From an uncultured Eubacterium sp. (GTDB taxonomy: Bacteria; Bacillota; Clostridia; Lachnospirales; Lachnospiraceae), in assembly GCA_910584595.1 (NCBI GenBank), contig CAJUBQ010000065.1, forward strand, positions 1 through 25,362: a stretch of DNA of 25,362 bases. Direction: 5' to 3'. A program made the translations under genes and the position numbers. The notes beneath the pieces were generated by a model. The model saw only the letters and a program-made list of their open reading frames with translations. It searched no databases and was not told the origin of the DNA. Of the stretch, positions 15,052 through 22,588 are shown in pieces. The number at the start of each line of letters is the position of its first letter. Position 1 is the first letter of the stretch.

Positions 15052-16161
15052 ATGAGGAAAAACAATCTTGCGCTTGTTAGTATTATTATTCCGGTATATC
15101 GTACGCAGGAGTATTTGCAGGAATGCATGGAAAGCGTGCTGACGCAGGATTATCCAAAGCTGGAAATCATTCTGGTAGATGACGGTTCACCGGATGCGTG
15201 TCCCGGTATGTGTGATGCATACAGCAGCAGCGATTCCAGAATCCGTGTGATCCATCAAAAAAACAGCGGACTTGGTAAGGCTCGTAATGCCGGGATGGAA
15301 GTGGCAAACGGAGAATATTTGTTTTTTCTGGATTCGGATGACAAGCTGGATGGACCGACAGCAATTCGGAAGATGGCGGTGTATGCAGTGAAAACAGGAG
15401 CAGATATTGTAGTTGGGAGCTATCGCCGTTTTCACGGACGAGAAGTCAGCGCTGTAAATATAACGCATTTGCGTGGCAGAAAAGATATACAAACAGTAGA
15501 TTTTCGATTTGAGGGGTTTTACAGGTATGGACATTTGGCCTATCAGTGGGGCAAACTGTATCGAGTAGAATATTTAAAGAAATTTGGATTACGCAGCAAA
15601 TCATATCCGTTTACCCAGGACAAGGCATATAATATGGAATGCTGTGTTTATGAACCGGTTTATGCATTTTTGGATGAAAGCGTCTGCTTGTACCGTATCA
15701 ATGAACAATCCGTTTCTTTTAGCTATAAAAAAGATATGATACGGGTATGGACGGCAATTGCGCAAAACTTTGATCGGTTTTGCTGTGAGCGTGGAATAGC
15801 GAAAGATTATGGGGATTTAAGCGCATTTCATATTTTTTTCGGCAGTTTTTATGTTGTTAAACAAGAACTTAAAAAGGCAGGGTTTCGAGAAGCTGTGATG
15901 CAATTGCGCAAATATGCGCATAGCCCATTTGTGCAAACATGTATGAAGCAGCTGGCAGCTGGTAAGTATGTGCGTAAGATTCATGCATGGCGCTGGAAGA
16001 TCATGATCCGGTGCGCGTCTGTATTGTTTTGCTGTCATGGATATTGGCTGTATACATTTGGAATTGCATGTCTGCTGTGGCTGCATGTAGATGACCGGAT
16101 TACAACACTCAGATATCGGAAAAAGCGATGCCGCCGGCCCGGCCGGGGAGGAAATGTATGA
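15052..16161 (+). CDS. Family 2 glycosyltransferase
   Basis: This 369-residue GT-A fold enzyme probably adds sugars during surface polysaccharide or glycan assembly at the inner membrane face. The family hallmarks are VSIIIPVYRTQEYLQECMES near the start, LVDDGSPDACPGMCDAY, NSGLGKARNAGM and the metal-binding LDSDD (about 104-108). The C-terminal part has hydrophobic stretches (about 315-345), which may anchor it. AGGAGGTAACAAA precedes the ATG; the open frame extends upstream into sigH, but that is not used. Its stop overlaps the next start as ATGA (16158-16161), which points to a coupled operon with the GT4 and flippase genes. Donor and acceptor are unknown. Confidence 0.9.
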   Translation: MRKNNLALVSIIIPVYRTQEYLQECMESVLTQDYPKLEIILVDDGSPDACPGMCDAYSSSDSRIRVIHQKNSGLGKARNAGMEVANGEYLFFLDSDDKLDGPTAIRKMAVYAVKTGADIVVGSYRRFHGREVSAVNITHLRGRKDIQTVDFRFEGFYRYGHLAYQWGKLYRVEYLKKFGLRSKSYPFTQDKAYNMECCVYEPVYAFLDESVCLYRINEQSVSFSYKKDMIRVWTAIAQNFDRFCCERGIAKDYGDLSAFHIFFGSFYVVKQELKKAGFREAVMQLRKYAHSPFVQTCMKQLAAGKYVRKIHAWRWKIMIRCASVLFCCHGYWLYTFGIACLLWLHVDDRITTLRYRKKRCRRPGRGGNV

Positions 16162-17261
16162 GAAAGATGAAAATATGCTTTTTTTCCGGGGATATTACAA
16201 GGAGCGGAGGCACAGAGCGTGCAGCCTGTATGATTGCCAATGGACTGGCGGCACAGAAGGAATACAAGGTCTGTGTACTGAGTCTGGTAGAGCAGGCAGC
16301 TCAGAAAAGACCTTTTTTTTATTTGGACAGCAAAATTTCTCATGAAGCGCTCGGTCAGCAGTGGATACAGCCGGGACCGAAATATCTGGCGCTGATTCCA
16401 AAGCTGCGCCGCTTTTTGAAGCAGCGCGAGATTGACTGGTTGATTGATATTGATATTGTGCTGGATGCGTTAGCGGTTCCAGCGGCATATAAAAGCAAAA
16501 CAAAGGTAATTTCCTGGGAACATTTCAGTTTCGGATATGAGACATCCAAAAGATTTGGCTACCGAAACTTTATATTACGGCATGTAACAACGAAATCAAA
16601 CAGGATTATTACATTGACCGAAAAGGACAGACAGGCTTATTTACATGGGATCCGGCGTCTGCCGCCGATTCGATCCATTTACAATCCGGTGGAAAAAGCG
16701 CCGTCTGAGAATATACAGAATAAAAAGCAGTGGATCATAACGGTGGGCAGGCTTGTTTATGAAAAAGGGATCGATTACCTGCTGCACACAGCGGAAATTG
16801 TTCTTAAAAAATATCCCGATTGGCAATGGCTGCTGCTTGGTGACGGAGATCGGAAAGAGTGGCTGAATGCACAGATTCAGAAACGTCATCTGGAAAAACA
16901 CCTGCTTGTGAAAGGGAAAGTTGCGGATGTAGATGCATATTTAGCGCAGGCACAGATTTTTGTGCTGACATCACGCAGAGAAGGTTTGCCGATGTGTTTG
17001 CTGGAAGCAAAAGCGCATGGTTTGGCGTGTGTCAGTTTTGATATAGAGACCGGGCCGGATGAAATCATTTCAGACGGTGTGAATGGTTTTCTGATTCCGG
17101 CATATGATGATGTAAAAATGGCAGAAAAAATCGGACAGCTATTGGAACACGCAAATCTGCGTCATACATTTATGGAAAATGCAGCAGTTGGCATCGAAAA
17201 GTTTCGTCTGGAAACAGCGCTGCAGCAGTGGAATGAGGTGCTTTTGACCCGATGCGAATAA
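16158..17261 (+). CDS. Family 4 glycosyltransferase
   Basis: This 367-residue GT-B fold enzyme has the N-terminal glycine-rich motif FSGDITRSGGTERAACMIAN, the linker motif IITVGRLVYEKGIDYLL (about 195-211) and the donor-binding region SRREGLPMCLLEAKAHGLAC with ETGPDEIISDGVNGFLI. This retaining family often builds capsular or lipid-linked glycans. The ATG at 16158 lies six bases after GGAGG and overlaps the preceding stop (ATGA); an upstream in-frame ATG lacks a ribosome site. It overlaps the flippase gene by 10 bases. Confidence 0.92.
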   Translation: MRKMKICFFSGDITRSGGTERAACMIANGLAAQKEYKVCVLSLVEQAAQKRPFFYLDSKISHEALGQQWIQPGPKYLALIPKLRRFLKQREIDWLIDIDIVLDALAVPAAYKSKTKVISWEHFSFGYETSKRFGYRNFILRHVTTKSNRIITLTEKDRQAYLHGIRRLPPIRSIYNPVEKAPSENIQNKKQWIITVGRLVYEKGIDYLLHTAEIVLKKYPDWQWLLLGDGDRKEWLNAQIQKRHLEKHLLVKGKVADVDAYLAQAQIFVLTSRREGLPMCLLEAKAHGLACVSFDIETGPDEIISDGVNGFLIPAYDDVKMAEKIGQLLEHANLRHTFMENAAVGIEKFRLETALQQWNEVLLTRCE

Positions 17262-18766
17262 AAAATATGATTCGAAACAGTGTTTTTGGCCTGTTTTTCC
17301 AGGTTGTTTTAATCGTAGCCGGATTTTTCAGCCAACGGGTATTGTTTCTCCAGGCAGGCCGGGAATTGGTCGGGATGAACAGCGTTATTTCCAACATCCT
17401 TGCGATTTTATCCGTATCGGAGCTGGGAATTTCTACAGCAGTTGTTTTTCATTTGTATCAGGCGCTTGCGCGAAAGAATGAATTTGAAATTGCATCGCTG
17501 ATGAATCTGTATCGCAGGGCATATGCTGTATTTGCGTTAGTCATTACTGTTTTGGGACTCATGGTTTTACCATTTGTTCCTGTATTTCTAAAACATAACC
17601 GTTTTTCATTATCTTATATACGCCTGATTTATGGGATGTGGCTGCTGCGTACAGCGCTGTCATATTTGCTGTCTTATAAAAGATCCCTTTTGATTGCAGA
17701 CCAGAAAGAATATTTAGCCGGCATTGTGACGACAACAGTGAGTGTTGTAAATTATTTGCTTATGATACTGATTGTTAGTCTGACATCTGACTATGTGCTG
17801 GCGCTAGGGATAAATACTGTGATTGAGGCAGCAGGCAATATCCTGTTATCTTTATATGTAGACCATGCATATCCATTTTTAAAAAGGCTGAAAAAAGAGC
17901 CTTTGCCGCAGGAGGTCATTCGTCAGATTTTCACTGATGTAAAAAATATATTTGTGATGCGGCTGTCTGTGAAGCTTTTGACCTGTACGGACAGTCTGAT
18001 TATTTCTACGGCGATTGACGTAGGAACAGTAGGCGCGTACGCCAACTACAGCCTGATTACCCAGTCTGTGACCAATATTGTAACGGCATTATCCAACGCG
18101 GTGCAGCCAGGCATCGGAGCTTTGTTCGTTGAAAAAAACCAGGAGAAGAATCATCAGGCATTGTGCCTTCTGACATTTGTCTTTTATTATATAGCAGTCA
18201 CTTGTTCGATCGGGCTGCTTACGCTGATGCAGCCGTTTATCCGTGATTTGTGGCTGAATGAACAATCGCTGCTTGAATATCCGGTTGTAGTCTGCTGTGC
18301 GTTCAACTGTTTGATTCAGACAATCGGAATGCCGCTTACGATTGCTATGAATGTGTCCGGATTGTTTGAAAAAGAGAGAAATATCTGTATGACAGGCGCA
18401 GCGTTGAACCTGATGTTGTCTTTTGGTCTCGTATACCCATTTGGCATTGCCGGAGTACTCGCCGCGACAGGTTGTTCTTATCTGATTCAGCTGGTACTGC
18501 GTTTGTGGTGTTTTTTTCGGTATTATGTGAAACAGGGACTTGGAAAATATTTGTTTCAGATAGTGCAGTATCTATTGTTAGCCGCTATAGAAATGAAAAT
18601 CATAACAGAGTTAAATATTATAAATGAGGTTTATAGTACCGGAGGGTTTTGGCATTTTCTGGCGGCAGGGTGCTGCTGCGTCTGTTTATCAGTTGTGGGA
18701 AATTTTGTGCTGTTTTGCCGAAGTGACAGGATGATGGAAATTATGAAAAGACTTATAAAATGTTAA
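17252..18766 (+). CDS. Wzx-like polysaccharide flippase (MOP superfamily)
   Basis: This 504-residue polytopic membrane protein with about 12-14 hydrophobic segments resembles lipid-linked oligosaccharide flippases. The N-terminal pattern (RIKNMIRNSVFGLFFQVVLI, then QRVLFLQAGRELVGMNSVI) and the central TAIDVGTVGAYANYSLITQS are typical of Firmicutes polysaccharide-transport proteins. It would move a glycan intermediate made by the two preceding glycosyltransferases across the membrane. The start overlaps the GT4 gene, with GAGG 14 bases upstream; an ATG five codons later is also possible. No polymerase gene follows, so the pathway is incomplete here. Confidence 0.88.
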   Translation: MRIKNMIRNSVFGLFFQVVLIVAGFFSQRVLFLQAGRELVGMNSVISNILAILSVSELGISTAVVFHLYQALARKNEFEIASLMNLYRRAYAVFALVITVLGLMVLPFVPVFLKHNRFSLSYIRLIYGMWLLRTALSYLLSYKRSLLIADQKEYLAGIVTTTVSVVNYLLMILIVSLTSDYVLALGINTVIEAAGNILLSLYVDHAYPFLKRLKKEPLPQEVIRQIFTDVKNIFVMRLSVKLLTCTDSLIISTAIDVGTVGAYANYSLITQSVTNIVTALSNAVQPGIGALFVEKNQEKNHQALCLLTFVFYYIAVTCSIGLLTLMQPFIRDLWLNEQSLLEYPVVVCCAFNCLIQTIGMPLTIAMNVSGLFEKERNICMTGAALNLMLSFGLVYPFGIAGVLAATGCSYLIQLVLRLWCFFRYYVKQGLGKYLFQIVQYLLLAAIEMKIITELNIINEVYSTGGFWHFLAAGCCCVCLSVVGNFVLFCRSDRMMEIMKRLIKC

Positions 18767-18798
18767 GATCAAGGCTTTTGGAAAAGAAAAGGATATGA

Positions 18799-18804
18799 TA
18801 TAAT
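18799..18804 (+). promoter_or_regulatory. -10 element before the aminotransferase gene
   Basis: A perfect TATAAT lies 35 bases before the ATG. At 17 bp upstream is only TTTTGG, a weak -35. It suggests the aminotransferase is transcribed separately from the flippase operon. Confidence 0.5.
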
Positions 18805-18839
18805 ACATTTGATAATTATGTAGAAGGAGATGATACGAA

Positions 18840-20132
18840 ATGAAAACATATGCAGATATGACCAGAGAAGAGTTATTGTCATTAAAGGCAGAATTAGAAG
18901 AGCAATTCAAAACTGAAGAAGCAAAAGGCCATTCGTTTAATATGGCAAGAGGCAAGCCGGGAGTTTCTCAGCTGGTGCTGTCCATGCCTATGCTAAGTGT
19001 CATTAATGACGAATCCGATATGAACACAGTATTAGGAAATGATACGAGAAATTATGGAGACTGGGACGGTATCGGAGAATGCAGACGTATGATGGCCGGT
19101 ATGCTGGGCGTAAAAAAAGATAATGTGATTGTATGCGGCAATTCCAGTCTGAATATTATGTATGATACAGTTGTGCGTTCCATGGTAAAAGGAGTGAACG
19201 GTTCAACGCCATGGTGCAAGCTGGATAACGTAAAATTTTTATGTCCGGTGCCGGGATATGACAGACATTTTAAAATAACAGAAGTCTTTGATATAGAAAT
19301 GATAAACATACCGCTGAAAGATGATGGCCCGGATATGGATCTGGTTGAACAGTATGTCAACAATGATGAATCGGTCAAAGGAATCTGGTGTGTGCCAAAA
19401 TATTCGAATCCGACTGGGATTTCCTATTCAGATGAAGTTGTCAGACGGTTTGCTCATTTACAGCCGAAAGCAGAAGATTTTCGTATTTTCTGGGATAATG
19501 CATACTGTATCCATCATCTTTATGACGAACCGCAGGATGAGATTTTAAATATTTTAGATGAATGTGAAAAAGCAGGCAACCCGAATATGGTTTATATTTT
19601 TGGGTCTACATCGAAAGTAAGTTTTCCGGGTTCCGGTGTATCCGCGATTGCAACATCTTTGGAGAACATGGACTTTATTAAAAAATATATGACGACGCAG
19701 ATTATCGGTCACGATAAAATTAACCAGCTGCGCCATGTCAGGTTTTTTAAAGATATTAACGGCATGAAGGCTCATATGAAAAAACATGCGGCAATTCTGC
19801 GGCCGAAGTTTGAAGCAGTGTTAAATATTTTGGAAGAGGAGCTTGGCGGTCTGGGAATCGGCAGCTGGACGAAACCAAGAGGCGGTTATTTTATTTCGTT
19901 TGAGACGATGTCCGGATGTGCAAGGACAGTCGTAGCAAAATGCAAACAGCTTGGCATGGCGCTCACAGACGCAGGCGCGACGTATCCATATGGAAAAGAT
20001 CCGCAGGATTCTAATATCCGTATCGCACCGTCATTTCCAACACCGGAGGAAATGGTGCAGGCAACGAAGATTTTCGTGCTTTGTGTGAAACTGGCTTCTG
20101 TGGAAAAATTATTGTCAACGATGCAAGCCTGA
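18840..20132 (+). CDS. Aspartate aminotransferase-like class I aminotransferase (MocR-type subgroup)
   Basis: This 430-residue PLP enzyme begins with a helical segment and the motif GHSFNMARGKPGVSQL. The PLP-binding lysine is K259 in FGSTSKVSFPGSGVS, preceded by the conserved PKYSNPTG and FWDNAYCIHHL motifs; the Arg region is in SNIRIAPSFPTPEEM. This subgroup, widespread in gut Firmicutes, is annotated as aspartate aminotransferase and makes glutamate and oxaloacetate from aspartate and 2-oxoglutarate in amino acid metabolism. GAAGGAGATGATACGAA precedes the ATG. It converges on hisJ with a shared terminator. Confidence 0.9.
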   Translation: MKTYADMTREELLSLKAELEEQFKTEEAKGHSFNMARGKPGVSQLVLSMPMLSVINDESDMNTVLGNDTRNYGDWDGIGECRRMMAGMLGVKKDNVIVCGNSSLNIMYDTVVRSMVKGVNGSTPWCKLDNVKFLCPVPGYDRHFKITEVFDIEMINIPLKDDGPDMDLVEQYVNNDESVKGIWCVPKYSNPTGISYSDEVVRRFAHLQPKAEDFRIFWDNAYCIHHLYDEPQDEILNILDECEKAGNPNMVYIFGSTSKVSFPGSGVSAIATSLENMDFIKKYMTTQIIGHDKINQLRHVRFFKDINGMKAHMKKHAAILRPKFEAVLNILEEELGGLGIGSWTKPRGGYFISFETMSGCARTVVAKCKQLGMALTDAGATYPYGKDPQDSNIRIAPSFPTPEEMVQATKIFVLCVKLASVEKLLSTMQA

Positions 20133-20171
20133 ACTGTTACAGTCCATACGAATAAACAGATGTAATGAAAC

Positions 20172-20192
20172 AATCCGGCGTTTCGCCGGATT
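20172..20192. terminator. Bidirectional terminator between aminotransferase and hisJ
   Basis: The stem AATCCGGCG (20172-20180) with CGCCGGATT (20184-20192) has a TTT loop and is followed by TTGTTGTT; T and A tracts lie on both sides. It lies between two convergent stop codons. Confidence 0.9.
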
Positions 20193-20198
20193 TTGTTG

Positions 20199-21011
20199 TT
20201 ATGATAAAGCAAAAAATTCAGCTTTTCTATGTTTAAACACGGTATAATAAGAAAAGCCGCATTCTTTGAGCAGGTGTGGCAGGCGGTCAAAGTCATATGC
20301 AATATGTTCCGGCCTGTGTGCATCTGCTCCAAGAGTCAGTATTTCACCGCCCAGTTCACGGTATCTTTTTAAAATATCTTCACATGGATGCGGGTGTCCA
20401 AGCCCGTATTTAAATGCTGCCGTATTTACTTCCATTCCTTTTCCAAGATCAATCAGCTGCTTTAAAATTTCATCAATGATATCTGCATATTTCTGATAGG
20501 AATAATAAGTGTTTTTATTCGGCCCGTAACGAACAACATAGTCAAGGTGTCCATATACGTCAAAATCCTGAAATGTACGGATATTTTCCAATATGGAAAG
20601 AAAGTATTGTTCATAGGCTTCATGTTCCGATCGTCCTTCATAATAAGACGCATAATAAGGATCTTTTCCGTCTACAACATGGGAAGAACCAATGACAAAA
20701 TCAAAAGAATAGTCCTGCAATAGCTTTTTATGTCTTTTTGCAAGGTGCGGCTGCAGTCCAAGTTCGATACCGTATAAAATTGGCAGGAGGCCGTCATATT
20801 GGCGCTGCAGCGTATGTATGACATTGTCATATTCGTCGGGATCAAATTCAAAAACAGTTGGATGGTGCGGATCTGTCGGATAGTCATAATCCATATGATC
20901 CGTAAAACAGATACCCGAAAGCCCTTTTGTAATGGCGGCTTCGATCATGGACTGCGGTGTGCTGTCGCAGTCGCCGGAAAAGTTACAGTGCATGTGTGTA
21001 TCCCAAAACAT
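20199..21011 (-). CDS. hisJ: Histidinol-phosphatase, HisJ/PHP family
   Basis: This 270-residue PHP-domain phosphatase probably removes phosphate from histidinol phosphate in histidine synthesis. Metal-binding motifs are DTHMH (4-8), CFTDHMDYD, GIELG, IGSSHVVDG, VYGHLDYVVRYG and LGADAHRPEHI. The start is the ATG behind AAAGGAATCTTCAA; an upstream in-frame ATG would add 16 residues and lacks a ribosome site. No other histidine genes are nearby, so another phosphoester substrate is possible. Promoter at 21063-21091. Confidence 0.88.
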   Translation of the reverse strand: MFWDTHMHCNFSGDCDSTPQSMIEAAITKGLSGICFTDHMDYDYPTDPHHPTVFEFDPDEYDNVIHTLQRQYDGLLPILYGIELGLQPHLAKRHKKLLQDYSFDFVIGSSHVVDGKDPYYASYYEGRSEHEAYEQYFLSILENIRTFQDFDVYGHLDYVVRYGPNKNTYYSYQKYADIIDEILKQLIDLGKGMEVNTAAFKYGLGHPHPCEDILKRYRELGGEILTLGADAHRPEHIAYDFDRLPHLLKECGFSYYTVFKHRKAEFFALS

Positions 21012-21062
21012 TTGAAGATTCCTTTCTGTGGCGTCATTGCATGTATACGTTTGCTGCAAGTT

Positions 21063-21091
21063 ATTTTAACGCAATGTGATTTTTTTGGCAA
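21063..21091 (-). promoter_or_regulatory. Promoter of hisJ
   Basis: On the minus strand, TTGCCA (21086-21091), a 17-bp spacer and TAAAAT (21063-21068) lie about 50 bases before the start codon. Both hexamers match five of six consensus positions. Confidence 0.7.
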
Positions 21092-21207
21092 GCAATAGTT
21101 TCAAAGAGTATTTTATTAGTGATTCCGGTTGATAAACGAATTAAAAATTCTTTTTTGGTTGACTTCATTCGTTGACAGATTTTTGAAATCATGTGGTCGC
21201 AATCCTA

Positions 21208-21370
21208 TTAGGAACTGTAAATAAATAATCTGATAAAGTTACGCCGGATTTTTCTTCGAAAGCGCTAGGTAAAAATCAGGCGCATAGCGGGCTATGTAAC
21301 TGATTTTTGCCTGGCGCTCCCGGAGAAAAAGACAAGTAAGTTTGTTAGATTATTTATTTACAGTTCCTTA
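21208..21370. mobile_element. Palindromic MITE-like element, copy 3 (inverted, with TTA flanks)
   Basis: A 157-bp palindrome (21211-21367) has the same ends GGAACTGTA / TACAGTTCC and TTA flanks. The terminal 20 bases, GGAACTGTAAATAAATAATC, are exactly complementary at the other end and differ from copies 1 and 2. Its core (ACAAG side, and CATAGCGGGCTATG in the loop) is in the opposite orientation to copies 1 and 2. It separates the hisJ promoter from the AT-rich radical SAM cluster. The stretch 21092-21207 shows nothing else clear. Confidence 0.85.
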
Positions 21371-21406
21371 GCTTTAGATGACGGGTTAAGGCTACAAAAT
21401 TAGAGC

Positions 21407-21435
21407 TTGTTGTAATGTTGACTTTTTGTTATAAT
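21407..21435 (+). promoter_or_regulatory. Candidate promoter of the radical SAM cluster
   Basis: TTGTTG (21407-21412), a 17-bp spacer and a perfect TATAAT (21430-21435) lie about 180 bases before the radical SAM start. The -35 is weak. The leader that follows holds small reading frames. Confidence 0.5.
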
Positions 21436-21525
21436 TTATCCATATACGAAAATTGATAACTGTATATAGATGGTTGTGCTGAGAAACACTATGCGAAAAC
21501 CAAGCTTTCTGATGTTCTTTGCCCC

Positions 21526-21606
21526 ATGAGTATTATGAAGAGTATATCAATCAACATGATATTTCTTAAAAGAAGCCCTATATGTACAATTGAGTTTTTT
21601 AATTAA
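21526..21606 (+). CDS. Possible 26-residue peptide before the radical SAM gene, or relic
   Basis: ATG to TAA gives MSIMKSISINMIFLKRSPIC plus TIEFFN; its stop lies directly at the radical SAM ribosome site. A 19-codon frame (21470-21529) overlaps its start by ATGA. Neither has a good Shine-Dalgarno. The open frame of the 26-mer runs back without a stop to about 21460, and a one-base change in the CCCC run at 21522-21525 would join it to a different downstream frame, so this may be a frameshifted gene remnant rather than a peptide gene. Low confidence. Confidence 0.25.
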   Translation: MSIMKSISINMIFLKRSPICTIEFFN

Positions 21607-21616
21607 GGAGAAAAAT

Positions 21617-22582
21617 ATGCTTAAAGAAATCTCTATTGAGATAATTAGAAAATGTCCCAATAATTGTGTGCATTGCTCATCTTTCTCACATATAAAACGT
21701 AAAGAAATTATCGATTTACCAATCATAATTGCAATGGTTAATGATGCAAAAATTTTAGGAGCAACAACAATATGTTTATCAGGTGGTGAACCTTTTTTGC
21801 ATCCGAACATCATTGAAATAGTATCTCACATATCAGCCTGCGGGCTTGAATGTTATATATACACAAGTGGAATTATGATAAATAAAGACGATTTTTGTTC
21901 CTTATCTAAAGATGTTCTTAGCAATATTGCTGGTAAGGTAAATAAACTGATATTTAATGTCGAGGCGTCTGGTGAAGCCGTCTACAATAAAATAATGGGA
22001 ACAACAGGATGTTTTAATTTGTTAAAAGAGTCAATTAAAAAAACTGTTGATTTATCTATTGTAGCAGAAGCGCATTTTGTTCCAATGAAATTAAATATTC
22101 ATGAAATAAAAGAAACACTGTTTATGTGTGAGCAACTGGGAGTATCTAAAATAAGTTTCTTGAGATTAGTTGCACATGGCAGAGCGTTTGAAAATGAAAC
22201 GGAGTTAATGCTGGATGAGTCAGAAATGAAATATTTAAAGGAATTGCTTGTTGAAATCAACAAAAGTAGCAGACTAAGTATTAGAGTGGGAGTTCCTTTT
22301 TCAGATAGCCGGGAAAAGACCAGGTGCGAAGCAGCAAAAGGCAAGTTAAATATTAAATATGACGGATCTGTATTTCCTTGTGAAGTGTTTAAAAATGATC
22401 GTGTTAACTTGAAAAGAAAAGGGTTATTTGCCGAAAATATTAAACAAAAAAGACTACTGGATATTTATAATAATTCAGAGTATTTGAAATTTGTGAGAAA
22501 TTATGTTGAAACTTATACATGTAATTGTGATTGTGAGAATTGCGTTGGACAACATTTAATTACAAAGAATGCGGAGGAATAA
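21617..22582 (+). CDS. Radical SAM protein with C-terminal cysteine motifs (SPASM-like)
   Basis: This 321-residue radical SAM enzyme has the iron-sulfur motif CPNNCVHC (C13, C17, C20) that binds the 4Fe-4S cluster, followed by LSGGEPF (54-60), the SAM-binding GGE motif. The C-terminal part has further cysteines: C237, C255 in DGSVFPCEVF, and the cluster CNCDCENC (C302, C304, C306, C309), like the auxiliary cluster region of SPASM/twitch proteins that modify peptides or proteins. The start is the ATG six bases after AAGGAG; the open frame extends nine codons further up without a ribosome site. It is the first gene of an AT-rich set with an HD-domain protein and a DUF2284-type protein. The substrate is unknown. 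The SPASM-like tail argues against viperin. Confidence 0.85.
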   Translation: MLKEISIEIIRKCPNNCVHCSSFSHIKRKEIIDLPIIIAMVNDAKILGATTICLSGGEPFLHPNIIEIVSHISACGLECYIYTSGIMINKDDFCSLSKDVLSNIAGKVNKLIFNVEASGEAVYNKIMGTTGCFNLLKESIKKTVDLSIVAEAHFVPMKLNIHEIKETLFMCEQLGVSKISFLRLVAHGRAFENETELMLDESEMKYLKELLVEINKSSRLSIRVGVPFSDSREKTRCEAAKGKLNIKYDGSVFPCEVFKNDRVNLKRKGLFAENIKQKRLLDIYNNSEYLKFVRNYVETYTCNCDCENCVGQHLITKNAEE

Positions 22583-22588
22583 ATAAGA

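Noticed and set aside
21126..21166. Terminator GAATTAAAAATTC followed by TTTTTT
   Set aside because: The 5-bp AT-only stem is too weak to support a call.
21617..22582. Prokaryotic viperin
   Set aside because: The C-terminal Cys clusters are SPASM-like and the motif context differs; no nucleotide kinase is adjacent.
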